DNA of 6,504 bases from an uncultured Clostridium sp. (lineage in GTDB: Bacteria > Bacillota > Clostridia > TANB77 > CAG-508). Position numbers and translations under genes: made by a program. The notes below the pieces were generated by a model. It ran no database searches. It was not told where the DNA came from and was given only the letters and a program-made list of their open reading frames with translations. The stretch is taken from positions 1 through 6,504 of the forward strand of contig CANRXN010000062.1 of assembly GCA_947643945.1 (NCBI GenBank), in the 5' to 3' direction. This document shows, one piece after another, positions 1 through 5,915 of this stretch. Every line of letters begins with the position of its first letter. Position 1 is the stretch's first letter.

Positions 1-60
1 GTATCGCTGAAAATTCCCCAATAAGGCAAGGGGTAAGCCCCTCTGCACACCCCACCACTT
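1..60. other. GC-richer patch of unknown nature at the window edge
   Basis: This stretch is clearly richer in G and C than the DNA after it. It contains a short inverted repeat, AGGGG-TAAG-CCCCT, followed by a CACCCCACCAC segment and then a T run from about position 59. Plus-frame 1 reads VSLKIPQ and stops at 22-24, so the stretch could hold the last codons of an upstream gene plus a weak terminator. Plus-frame 3 is open to about 119, but its translation looks like no protein I know. It could equally be the end of a dispersed repeat cut by the window edge. I cannot decide among these. Confidence 0.25.
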
Positions 61-78
61 TTTTTATTACTTTCATAT

Positions 79-84
79 TATACT
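79..84 (+). promoter_or_regulatory. Possible -10 box (TATACT) for the small ORF
   Basis: TATACT at 79-84 is a good SigA -10 hexamer, and an overlapping alternative TATAAA lies at 84-89. No convincing -35 sits 17 bases upstream (CACTTT at 56-61), so this is a weak call. It would give a leader of about 40 bases before the ATG at 131. Confidence 0.3.
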
Positions 85-130
85 ATAAAAATAATAATTT
101 TGCAAAATTTGATTTCTAGGAGTAATAAAA

Positions 131-322
131 ATGGATAACTATTATTTAAATGAAAATAACCAAAATAATAGAGGAGAAAAAAATCCTCCTCATAAAAAAT
201 CTTTTAATTTTAATTTGTATAAAAAAAATACAATTAATTCACTTAATGATGTTGAACATTTTTTAAATAATTTTCAACATAATTTTAAATATTTAAAATT
301 ATTCAAAATTATGAAAAAATAA
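131..322 (+). CDS. Hypothetical small Asn/Lys-rich protein (63 aa)
   Basis: I do not recognise a function. The ATG at 131 is preceded by AGGAG at 118-122 with an 8-base gap, an ideal ribosome binding site, which is the main reason to believe the ORF. The product is hydrophilic and rich in Asn and Lys. The first 30 residues (NNQNNRGEKNPPHKKSF) resemble the Asn-rich, polar N-terminal leader seen on some clostridial FtsH proteases, but the hydrophobic segment and AAA domain that should follow are absent. The second half (residues 38-63) has aromatic and Asn residues and a basic end (KLFKIMKK). It could therefore be a real small protein, a decayed remnant of a larger gene, or a chance ORF in AT-rich DNA. 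Its stop codon is 3 bases from the stop of the convergent GerMN gene. Confidence 0.45.
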   Translation: MDNYYLNENNQNNRGEKNPPHKKSFNFNLYKKNTINSLNDVEHFLNNFQHNFKYLKLFKIMKK

Positions 323-325
323 ATT

Positions 326-886
326 TTATAAATTATTTTTCCTATTATAAATTTCATTAAATTCTGGATTTTCATTTCCATCAATTGTTATTTTTACTTT
401 ATTAATTTCTGTTAACTCTGTTAAAGTATTAACAATACAATTTATTAAATTATTTTTTTCATTTTCATCTTCTTTTTTATAATTTAAAAATTCAGGTGAA
501 AAATCTAATACCACGCAATCTTGTTCAAAATAAGATTTATTTAATTTTGTTCCTTCTGGTATTATTTTTTTATTTTTTTCATTTTTTGGTCCTTCTATTA
601 ATAAATCAATTAATTTTTCCTGTGCATTATTCATTACCTCTTTTATATCAATCAATCGTGCCTCTGGATTTAATTCATTTGTTTCCTTATTAGGAAAATA
701 CAAACTAACAATCGTCTTTCTTGCTTGCTCTTCTGTAATTTCTTGTTCTGGTGTGTACTCTTCTACTTCTGCTTCTGCTTTTGTTTCTACCTGTTTATTT
801 TTAACATATTTAATCGCAAAATATCCTCCTATTAAAATAACAATCAATGCGATAAAAAAAATAATTCCAATTTTTTTATTTTTCAT
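326..886 (-). CDS. Membrane-anchored GerMN-domain protein (sporulation/spore germination GerM-like)
   Basis: This 186-residue protein has a basic start (MKNKK), a single hydrophobic segment at about residues 6-27, and then an acidic linker (about 33-52, EAEVEEYTPEQEITEEQ). The rest is a GerMN domain. Domain hallmarks are the strand TIVSLYFPN (about 58-66), the helix NNAQEKLIDLLIEGP, IIPEGTKLNKSYFEQDCVVLDFS, and the late INCIVNTLTELTEINKVKITIDG. The family includes GerM of Bacillus, which acts in sporulation and germination, and lipoproteins of similar layout; the biochemical role is not settled. There is no lipobox cysteine after the hydrophobic segment, so an uncleaved signal anchor facing outward is likely. 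Start choice: AAGGAGG on the minus strand (complement of about 892-898) lies 6 bases before the ATG. It is transcribed alone, divergently from the activase gene. The domain assignment is from motif recognition, not from a search. Confidence 0.85.
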   Translation of the reverse strand: MKNKKIGIIFFIALIVILIGGYFAIKYVKNKQVETKAEAEVEEYTPEQEITEEQARKTIVSLYFPNKETNELNPEARLIDIKEVMNNAQEKLIDLLIEGPKNEKNKKIIPEGTKLNKSYFEQDCVVLDFSPEFLNYKKEDENEKNNLINCIVNTLTELTEINKVKITIDGNENPEFNEIYNRKNNL

Positions 887-920
887 AAATTTCCTCCTTG
901 TACTTTTTTATTTATTACTT

Positions 921-949
921 ATTGTATTATGTGTTTGTCCTTTTTAGAA
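921..949 (-). promoter_or_regulatory. Candidate promoter for the GerMN gene
   Basis: Read on the minus strand, TTCTAA (complement of 944-949) and TACAAT (complement of 921-926) are separated by 17 bases and lie about 35 bases before the ATG. The -10 is good and the -35 is only fair. It ends 13 bases before the edge of the foldback element at 963. A sporulation sigma factor could be used instead; I cannot tell. Confidence 0.35.
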
Positions 950-962
950 CTTTTTTTGAAAA

Positions 963-1022
963 AGGGACTAGGGGGACGTTCCTTAAAATCCCTCTTTGGG
1001 GGACAAGGGGACACTCCTTAAA
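963..1022 (+). repeat. Left terminal arm of the foldback element, two sub-repeats
   Basis: The arm contains unit A at 964-987 (GGGACTAGGGGGACG then TTCCTTAAA) and unit B at 1000-1022 (GGGACAAGGGGACAC then TCCTTAAA). The two differ by a few substitutions and one missing G, and are separated by a short CCCTCTTTG spacer. Together with the right arm the element therefore has four copies of the unit, two in each orientation. Confidence 0.8.
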
Positions 1023-1246
1023 TTATTTTATTAATTTTTATTAAACAATAATTCACTAAAATAAAAGTTTTGATTGAAAAAAATTGAATTAGAAATTTTT
1101 AATTTATAATATGGAAAGTGTCCGCACTTGATGTGGAAGGGTGCCATATTATAGATTTAGAATTTCTATGAAAATTTTTTGAACGATAAACTTTTATTTT
1201 AGTGGATTATTGTTATGTTATAAAAATATTTCTTAATAAAAGAGAT

Positions 1247-1306
1247 TTTAAGGAGTGTCCCCTTGTCCCCCAAAGAGGGATTTTAAGGAACGTCCCCCTA
1301 GTCCCT
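1247..1306 (-). repeat. Right terminal arm of the foldback element
   Basis: This is the exact reverse complement of the left arm at 963-1022, without a single mismatch. It ends in GTCCCT at 1301-1306, 15 bases before the -35 box of the downstream gene, so the element stops just short of that promoter. Confidence 0.8.
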
Positions 1307-1321
1307 GCAAGATTTTTCCAT

Positions 1322-1350
1322 TTGACAAAATGCTGTTTTCCGTATAAAAT
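1322..1350 (+). promoter_or_regulatory. Strong SigA-type promoter of the activase gene
   Basis: A perfect -35 TTGACA (1322-1327), 17-base spacer and -10 TAAAAT (1345-1350) predict a start near 1357. The resulting leader is about 40 bases, opens with a stem-loop, and ends in the ribosome binding site AGAAGG (1384-1389), 7 bases before the ATG at 1397. Confidence 0.7.
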
Positions 1351-1355
1351 TAGGG

Positions 1356-1380
1356 TGGTACATAGCTTTTTTATGTACTA
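1356..1380 (+). promoter_or_regulatory. Leader stem-loop or operator at the start of the activase transcript
   Basis: TGGTACATA (1356-1364) pairs with TATGTACTA (1372-1380) around a 7-base GCTTTTT loop, giving 9 pairs including one G-T. The dyad begins almost exactly at the predicted transcription start and ends just before the ribosome binding site. It could be a 5'-terminal stem that protects the mRNA, or a repressor operator over +1. No T run long enough for a terminator follows it. Confidence 0.45.
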
Positions 1381-1396
1381 GAGAGAAGGTTTTATC

Positions 1397-1894
1397 ATGA
1401 AGATTTTAAATAATATAGATGCAAATCACATTGATTATACAAATGATACGCCTAATGATGTTTTACATGTAGGGCTAGATGTTGGCTCTACTACGGTTAA
1501 GATTATTGTTATGAATCAAAATAAAGATACGATTTACAAAGATTATCAAAGACATTTTTCAGATACAAAAAATACGGTTTGTCATGTGTTAGAGGAACTT
1601 CTTACTAAGTTTCCTTCTAATTCGTTTACGTTGGCTCTTACGGGTTCAGGGGCTATGTCTGCTGCAAAGTTTTTGGGTGTTAATTTTATTCAAGAGGTAG
1701 TTTCTTGTAAACGTGCTGTCGAGCTGTATATCCCTAAGACAGATGTGGTAATTGAGCTTGGTGGTGAGGATGCTAAGATTATTTATTTTGACCAATCGAT
1801 TGAACAACGTATGAACCGGTACTTGTGCTGGTCGGTACAGGGGCTTTTTTGGATCAGATGGCTTCTTTACTTCATACGGATACAGCAGGTTTAA
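1397..1894 (+). CDS. N-terminal fragment of fused 2-hydroxyacyl-CoA dehydratase activase (frameshifted)
   Basis: This is the 5' part of the gene that continues at 1825-5775. Residues 1-140 are the first lobe of an ASKHA-fold ATPase of the BadF/BadG/BcrA/HgdC activase family. The phosphate-1 loop is DVGSTTVK (28-35), followed by LTGSGA near residue 82 and the phosphate-2 motif ELGGEDAK (120-127). Such activases hydrolyse ATP to drive a single electron from a bridging [4Fe-4S] cluster into a dehydratase partner. After IEQRMN (ending at residue 140) the frame is lost. The last 25 residues (starting RYLCWSVQG) match nothing in the family, where GTCAGGTGAF is expected. Start: ATG with AGAAGG 7 bases upstream and a strong promoter. 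On its own, the 165-residue product would lack the cluster ligands and the second lobe and could not work. Confidence 0.85.
   Translation: MKILNNIDANHIDYTNDTPNDVLHVGLDVGSTTVKIIVMNQNKDTIYKDYQRHFSDTKNTVCHVLEELLTKFPSNSFTLALTGSGAMSAAKFLGVNFIQEVVSCKRAVELYIPKTDVVIELGGEDAKIIYFDQSIEQRMNRYLCWSVQGLFWIRWLLYFIRIQQV
1816..1833 (+). other. Double +1 lesion inside the GTCAGGTG cluster motif
   Basis: After the AAC codon (1814-1816) there is one extra C (1817, or equally 1816). The next 15 bases (1818-1832) then read GTCAG in the third frame, a second extra C stands at 1833, and GGTACAGGGGCT from 1834 reads GTGA in the downstream frame. Deleting both C bases restores N-GTCAGGTGAF, the conserved [4Fe-4S] ligand motif, and joins the two ORFs into one chain of 1458 residues. 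Both extra C bases sit directly before GGTAC. No slippery heptamer is visible. Confidence 0.85.
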
Positions 1895-4800
1895 ACGAAT
1901 TGGCTAAAAACTTTTCTACCATTTATCCTATTGCTTCTCGTTGTGGTGTTTTTGCTAAAACGGATATTCAGCCTTTGATTAATGAAGGGGCTGCTAAGGA
2001 AGATATTGCTGCTTCTATTTTTCAAGCGGTTGTGAATCAAACTATTAGTGGTCTTGCTTGTGGTAGACCGATTCGTGGTAATGTAGCTTTTTTGGGCGGA
2101 CCTTTGAATTATTTATCACAATTAAGGGCTCGCTTTATTGAAACGTTGCATTTAAAAGAGGACGAGATTATTGTGCCAGAAGAAGCACATCTTTTGGTAG
2201 CAAAAGGAGCCGCATTGGACTCTATTAGCACGAATGCAATTACTACAACCGAATTACATGAAAAAATCCAGAATTTAAGGAATTCACAAGATAATACCAC
2301 AAAGCCTTTAGAGCCTTTGTTTAAAGATAAAGAAGATTATGAGATTTTTAAAAACAGACATAATAAAAATGCTGTAGAAAAAGCATCTTTAGAAAGTTAT
2401 GAAGGGGATTGTTATTTAGGAATTGATGCTGGTTCTACTACGACTAAGTTGGTTTTAATTGATAAAGATGGAAAACTTCTTTATTCTTTGTATGGAAATA
2501 ATGAGGGAAATCCTTTAAAAAGTGTTATGAATATGCTAAAGCAGTTGTATCAAGTGTTACCTAAAAAAGCAATTTTACGTTATAGTGGCGTGACTGGTTA
2601 TGGCGAAAAGCTAATTCAAACGGCTCTAAATGTTGATTTAAATGAGATTGAAACCATTGCCCACTATACAGCTGCTAAGACTTTTGAGCCAGATGTTACG
2701 GCTATTGTTGATATTGGCGGACAAGTTATGAAATATATTCGTATGAAAGATGGTGCCATTGATAATATTATGCTAAATGAGGCTTGTTCTTCTGGTTGTG
2801 GTTCTTTTATTGAAACTTTTGCTAAGAGCTTAAACCTGGAAATTGAAGATTTTGTAAAAGAGGCCATTAACGCAAAAAGACCGGTAGATTTAGGGTCTCG
2901 TTGCACTGTTTTTATGAATTCTAAAATTAAACAAGCCCAAAAAGAAGGCTATACGGTTGGCGATATTTCTAGTGGTTTGTCATATTCTGTTATTAAAAAT
3001 GCTATCCAAAAGGTTATGAAGGTAAGAGATGTCGAAACTCTTGGTAAACACATTGTTGTACAAGGTGGAACCTTTTATAATGATGCGGTTTTACGCGCTT
3101 TTGAATTGATTGTTGGAAAAAATGTGGTTCGTCCTGATATTTCTGGGCTAATGGGTGCTTACGGAATGGCACTTTTGTCAAAGGAACAGTATGAAGCAAA
3201 TTTGGATATGGAATATACTTCTACTATTTTAAAGACAGACGAATTAGATAAATTAGAAATTAAAATTACCCATACACGCTGTAACAATTGCGAAAATCAT
3301 TGTAAATTAACCATCAATAAATTTAGTAATGGTCAAATTCATGTATCTGGTAACCGTTGTGAAAAGGGTGCTGGCGTTGTTACAAAAACAAAAGAATTGC
3401 CAAATATCATTCAATATAAGCAAAAAAGACTTTTTGATTATGAACCATTAAAAGAGCAATTTGCACCAAGAGGTGTGATTGGTATTCCTAGAGTTTTAAA
3501 CATGTACGAGGATTATCCATGTTGGTTTACTTTTTTAACGAGTTTAGGCTTTCGTGTCATTCTTTCTAGAAAAAGTACACGAAAAACATATGAAAAAGGA
3601 ATGGAATCTATGCCATCTGAGTCAGTTTGCTATCCAGCCAAACTTTCTCATGGTCATATTGAAGACTTACTAGAACAAGGCATTAAAACGATTTTTTATC
3701 CTTGTATGCCCTATTCTAGAAAGGAATATGAAAAGGCAGACAATCACTACAATTGCCCTATTGTTATCTCTTATGCTGAGGTGCTAAAAAATAATGTAGA
3801 GGGTCTTAAAAAAAGTGACATAAAATTTCTAAATCCGTTTTTGCCTTTTGATACCAAAAGCTTAGTGAAAAAAATTCTAGAATTAGACGAGTTTAAGTGC
3901 TATCATTTTACAAAAAAAGAATTAACCGAAGCTGCTAAAAAAGCAGAAGCTGAATATCAAAAATGCAAAAAAGACATTCAAAATAAAGGCGCCCAAACAG
4001 TAAAATACTTAGAAGAAAACCATTTGAAAGGAATTGTATTAGCAGGAAGACCTTATCATGTAGACCCTGAAATTAACCACGGAATTGATACCCTGATTAC
4101 ATCTTTGGGACTTAGTGTATTAACAGAGGATAGCATTGCCGATAAAACGGAAGCAAAAAGACCAATTCGTGTGGTTGACCAATGGGTGTATCATGCTAGA
4201 CTCTACGCTGCTGCTGATTTTGTAGGAAAACATGATTGCTTAGAATTAATTCAATTAAATTCGTTTGGCTGTGGTGTCGATGCGGTTACCACTGACCAAG
4301 TAGAAGAAATTTTGACTAGTTTTAATAAAATGTATACTTTAATTAAGATTGACGAAGTTAATAACTTAGGGGCTGTTAGGATTCGTGTTCGTTCGCTTTT
4401 AGCTAGTATGAAAAAGCGTGAACAAGAAAAAAGACAAGAAAAATTAGACGGTGACTATGGTATTAAGAAAAAAATCTTCACAAAAGAAATGCGAAAAGAT
4501 TATACCATTTTGATGCCTCAAATGGCACCAATTCACTTTGAATTGTTAGAGGCTGCTGTTCGTGCTTCTGGCTATCGTGTTGAATTGCTAAGAAATTGTA
4601 CTATGAAAACAGTAGAAACCGGTTTAAAATACGTTAATAACGATGCTTGTTATCCCTCTATCTTAGTAACCGGTCAAATGATTGAGGCTTTGCAATCTGG
4701 AAAATATGATTTAAATAAAACAGCTTTAATTATGTCCCAAACAGGTGGTGGTTGTAGAGCTACCAACTACATTGGCTTTATCCGCAAAGCTTTAAAGGAT

Positions 4801-5775
4801 GCAGGATTTGAAAATGTTCCGGTTATTTCCTTTAATATTGTTGGTATGGAAAAAATGCCTGGCTTTAAACTTACGATTCCTTTGGCTGAAAGAATGCTAA
4901 AAATGGTGGTATATGCTGATTTGCTACAAAAAATGTTAACCAAGAATAGAGCTTATGAGGTTCATAAAGGGGAAACAAAGAAATTGTTTGACACCTGGAT
5001 GGGAAAGTGTAAAAAATTGCTAGAGAAATCAACTACCAAGGAGTTTAAGCAAAGTATTTATGATATAGTAGAAGACTTTGAAAAAATCGAGCTAGATACA
5101 TCTGTTCAAAAACCTAAGGTTGGTATTGTTGGCGAGGTTTTGATTAAATATCATCCTTTTGGTAATAACTTTGTTGCAGACCTGTTAGAAAAAGAAGGGG
5201 CTGAAGTAATTTTACCTGATTTTATGGGATTTGTTAAGTTTATGTGTACCCACAAAGTTACTTTTAATCATTTGCTAAATGTTAGCAAAACATCTTCTAA
5301 AGTGATGAAAGCAGCAATTAAATTAATTGATATTTTAGAAAAAGATGTAAAACTTGCTTTAGCGTCTTCTTCTAAAAACTACTTACCACCTTGCGATATT
5401 TGGCATTTAGAAGATAAGGTTAAAGACGTGTTATCAATTGGAAATCAAACAGGTGAAGGATGGTTTTTAACAGCTGAAATGATTGAATATATTGAAAATG
5501 ATATTCCAAATATTGTTTGTGTTCAGCCTTTTGCTTGCTTGCCAAATCATGTAGTTGGAAAAGGTGTTATTAAAACAATACGCGAAAAATATCCAGATGC
5601 TAATATTTCTCCTGTTGATTATGATCCTGGTGCTAGTGAGGCAAATCAAACAAATCGTATTAAACTTCTTATGACGATTGCTAAGGATAATTTAAAGTTA
5701 AAGCAAAATCGAAAACAGGCTTTGGATGCTGAAAACGAAAAAAACTTGTCAGAGGAAAAAAGCTTGCATTCTTAG
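1825..5775 (+). CDS. Fused acyl-CoA dehydratase activase / HgdB-like protein, main part of the frameshifted gene
   Basis: True homology starts at 1834; the GTG at 1825 is only the edge of the open frame. Numbering the repaired 1458-residue protein, module 1 ends with the second cluster ligand in ASRCGVF (C182), 39 residues after C143, the same spacing as Cys127 and Cys166 of Acidaminococcus HgdC. Module 2 is a second ATPase: DAGSTTTK (343-350), DIGGQVMK (438-445), EACSSGCGSF (C463, C467) and GSRCTVF (C502). A DUF2229-type region follows, opening with RCNNCENHC and a fourth Cys in NRCEKG (C628, C631, C635, C654). The C-terminal half has dehydratase D-component-like segments: VLAGRPYHVDPEINHG, NNDACYPSILVTGQ, TGGGCRATNY, IVGEVLIKYHPFGN and QPFACLPNHVVGKG. 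The last 30 residues are charged. The length suits this family of about 1400-1450 residues. No signal or membrane segments are seen, so it should be a cytoplasmic Fe-S redox ATPase. The substrate is unknown. Confidence 0.9.
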   Translation: MLVGTGAFLDQMASLLHTDTAGLNELAKNFSTIYPIASRCGVFAKTDIQPLINEGAAKEDIAASIFQAVVNQTISGLACGRPIRGNVAFLGGPLNYLSQLRARFIETLHLKEDEIIVPEEAHLLVAKGAALDSISTNAITTTELHEKIQNLRNSQDNTTKPLEPLFKDKEDYEIFKNRHNKNAVEKASLESYEGDCYLGIDAGSTTTKLVLIDKDGKLLYSLYGNNEGNPLKSVMNMLKQLYQVLPKKAILRYSGVTGYGEKLIQTALNVDLNEIETIAHYTAAKTFEPDVTAIVDIGGQVMKYIRMKDGAIDNIMLNEACSSGCGSFIETFAKSLNLEIEDFVKEAINAKRPVDLGSRCTVFMNSKIKQAQKEGYTVGDISSGLSYSVIKNAIQKVMKVRDVETLGKHIVVQGGTFYNDAVLRAFELIVGKNVVRPDISGLMGAYGMALLSKEQYEANLDMEYTSTILKTDELDKLEIKITHTRCNNCENHCKLTINKFSNGQIHVSGNRCEKGAGVVTKTKELPNIIQYKQKRLFDYEPLKEQFAPRGVIGIPRVLNMYEDYPCWFTFLTSLGFRVILSRKSTRKTYEKGMESMPSESVCYPAKLSHGHIEDLLEQGIKTIFYPCMPYSRKEYEKADNHYNCPIVISYAEVLKNNVEGLKKSDIKFLNPFLPFDTKSLVKKILELDEFKCYHFTKKELTEAAKKAEAEYQKCKKDIQNKGAQTVKYLEENHLKGIVLAGRPYHVDPEINHGIDTLITSLGLSVLTEDSIADKTEAKRPIRVVDQWVYHARLYAAADFVGKHDCLELIQLNSFGCGVDAVTTDQVEEILTSFNKMYTLIKIDEVNNLGAVRIRVRSLLASMKKREQEKRQEKLDGDYGIKKKIFTKEMRKDYTILMPQMAPIHFELLEAAVRASGYRVELLRNCTMKTVETGLKYVNNDACYPSILVTGQMIEALQSGKYDLNKTALIMSQTGGGCRATNYIGFIRKALKDAGFENVPVISFNIVGMEKMPGFKLTIPLAERMLKMVVYADLLQKMLTKNRAYEVHKGETKKLFDTWMGKCKKLLEKSTTKEFKQSIYDIVEDFEKIELDTSVQKPKVGIVGEVLIKYHPFGNNFVADLLEKEGAEVILPDFMGFVKFMCTHKVTFNHLLNVSKTSSKVMKAAIKLIDILEKDVKLALASSSKNYLPPCDIWHLEDKVKDVLSIGNQTGEGWFLTAEMIEYIENDIPNIVCVQPFACLPNHVVGKGVIKTIREKYPDANISPVDYDPGASEANQTNRIKLLMTIAKDNLKLKQNRKQALDAENEKNLSEEKSLHS

Positions 5776-5793
5776 GAAGATTTTACAAAACAT

Positions 5794-5822
5794 TTGACAG
5801 AAGAAAAACTATGTAGTATACT
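5794..5822 (+). promoter_or_regulatory. Near-consensus SigA promoter downstream of the activase gene
   Basis: TTGACA at 5794-5799, a 17-base spacer, and TATACT at 5817-5822 (5 of 6 matches to TATAAT) predict a start near 5829. It begins 18 bases after the activase stop codon. No plus-strand gene lies between it and the terminator at 5874-5900, so it most likely drives a short untranslated RNA. An imperfect dyad TATGTA (5810-5815) / TACATA (5828-5833) flanks the -10 and could be an operator. Confidence 0.65.
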
Positions 5823-5828
5823 GTAAAT

Positions 5829-5900
5829 ACATAAAGACAGTACCATATGTCCTTTATAAAATACACTTAAAAGGCAGAGAACGGCACTTCTCTGCTTTTT
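5829..5900 (+). ncRNA. Candidate small RNA, about 72 nt
   Basis: The segment is bounded by a near-consensus promoter and an intrinsic terminator. It has no ORF beyond a 7-codon one (ATG at 5847, stop at 5868-5870) without a ribosome binding site. Two stem-loops are visible: AAAGACA with TGTCCTTT around an 8-base loop (about 5833-5854, one bulge), and the terminator stem. A single-stranded AU-rich linker (about 5855-5873) joins them. I do not recognise a known RNA family. Its 3' half lies opposite the 3' end of the patatin gene transcript, so pairing with that mRNA is possible. This is inference from signals only. Confidence 0.5.
5874..5900 (+). terminator. Intrinsic terminator
   Basis: GCAGAGA (5874-5880) pairs perfectly with TCTCTGC (5889-5895) around the loop ACGGCACT, followed by TTTTT (5896-5900). 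It would end both the activase mRNA and the candidate small RNA. On the minus strand the same stem is followed by CTTTT, so it may also end the patatin transcript coming from the right. Confidence 0.85.
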
Positions 5901-5915
5901 GCTTATCCTTAAACA

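Larger units (their letters stand above)
963..1306. mobile_element. MITE-like foldback element with perfect 60-bp terminal inverted repeats
   Basis: Bases 963-1022 are exactly the reverse complement of 1247-1306 (60 of 60). Inside, the palindrome continues with an 11-base offset. Bases 1054-1070 pair perfectly with 1188-1204, 1106-1114 pair with 1144-1152, and 1122-1126 pair with 1132-1136 around a 5-base loop at 1127-1131. The whole 344 bp is thus one long imperfect hairpin. There is no ORF of useful size inside. Each arm carries two related units beginning GGGAC and ending CTCCTTAAA or TTCCTTAAA. Their GC-rich sequence contrasts with the AT-rich middle. This is the build of a non-autonomous, transposase-less element moved in trans. 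I saw no clear target-site duplication. GGGACAAGGGGAC-type repeats are, from memory, common near IS200-like (Y1/REP-associated) transposases in Clostridia, but the family here is inference. Confidence 0.8.

Noticed and set aside
308..342. Bidirectional terminator between the convergent small ORF and GerMN gene
   Set aside because: The only pairing is imperfect A/T with no GC in the stem, and it overlaps both stop codons. It is too weak to call.
496..947. Plus-strand ORFs opposite the GerMN gene
   Set aside because: They are Leu/Phe-rich shadows of the minus-strand coding sequence and lack ribosome binding sites.
963..1306. CRISPR array or riboswitch in the long intergenic region
   Set aside because: The repeats are inverted arms of one palindrome with no regularly spaced unique spacers, and no known riboswitch core is visible. 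The foldback structure explains them.
1811..1842. Programmed ribosomal frameshifting joining the two activase ORFs
   Set aside because: Two separate +1 skips within 16 bases would be needed, with no slippery heptamer, internal Shine-Dalgarno or stop codon at the shift point. A double insertion or read error is simpler.
1825..1860. Genuine internal start (GTG 1825 or ATG 1858) for the long ORF
   Set aside because: There is no ribosome binding site, and the protein would begin in the middle of a conserved ATPase module whose first half is encoded just upstream.
2109..5649. Minus-strand ORFs inside the activase gene
   Set aside because: All are short, match no family I know, and lie antisense to a coding frame with clear conserved motifs.
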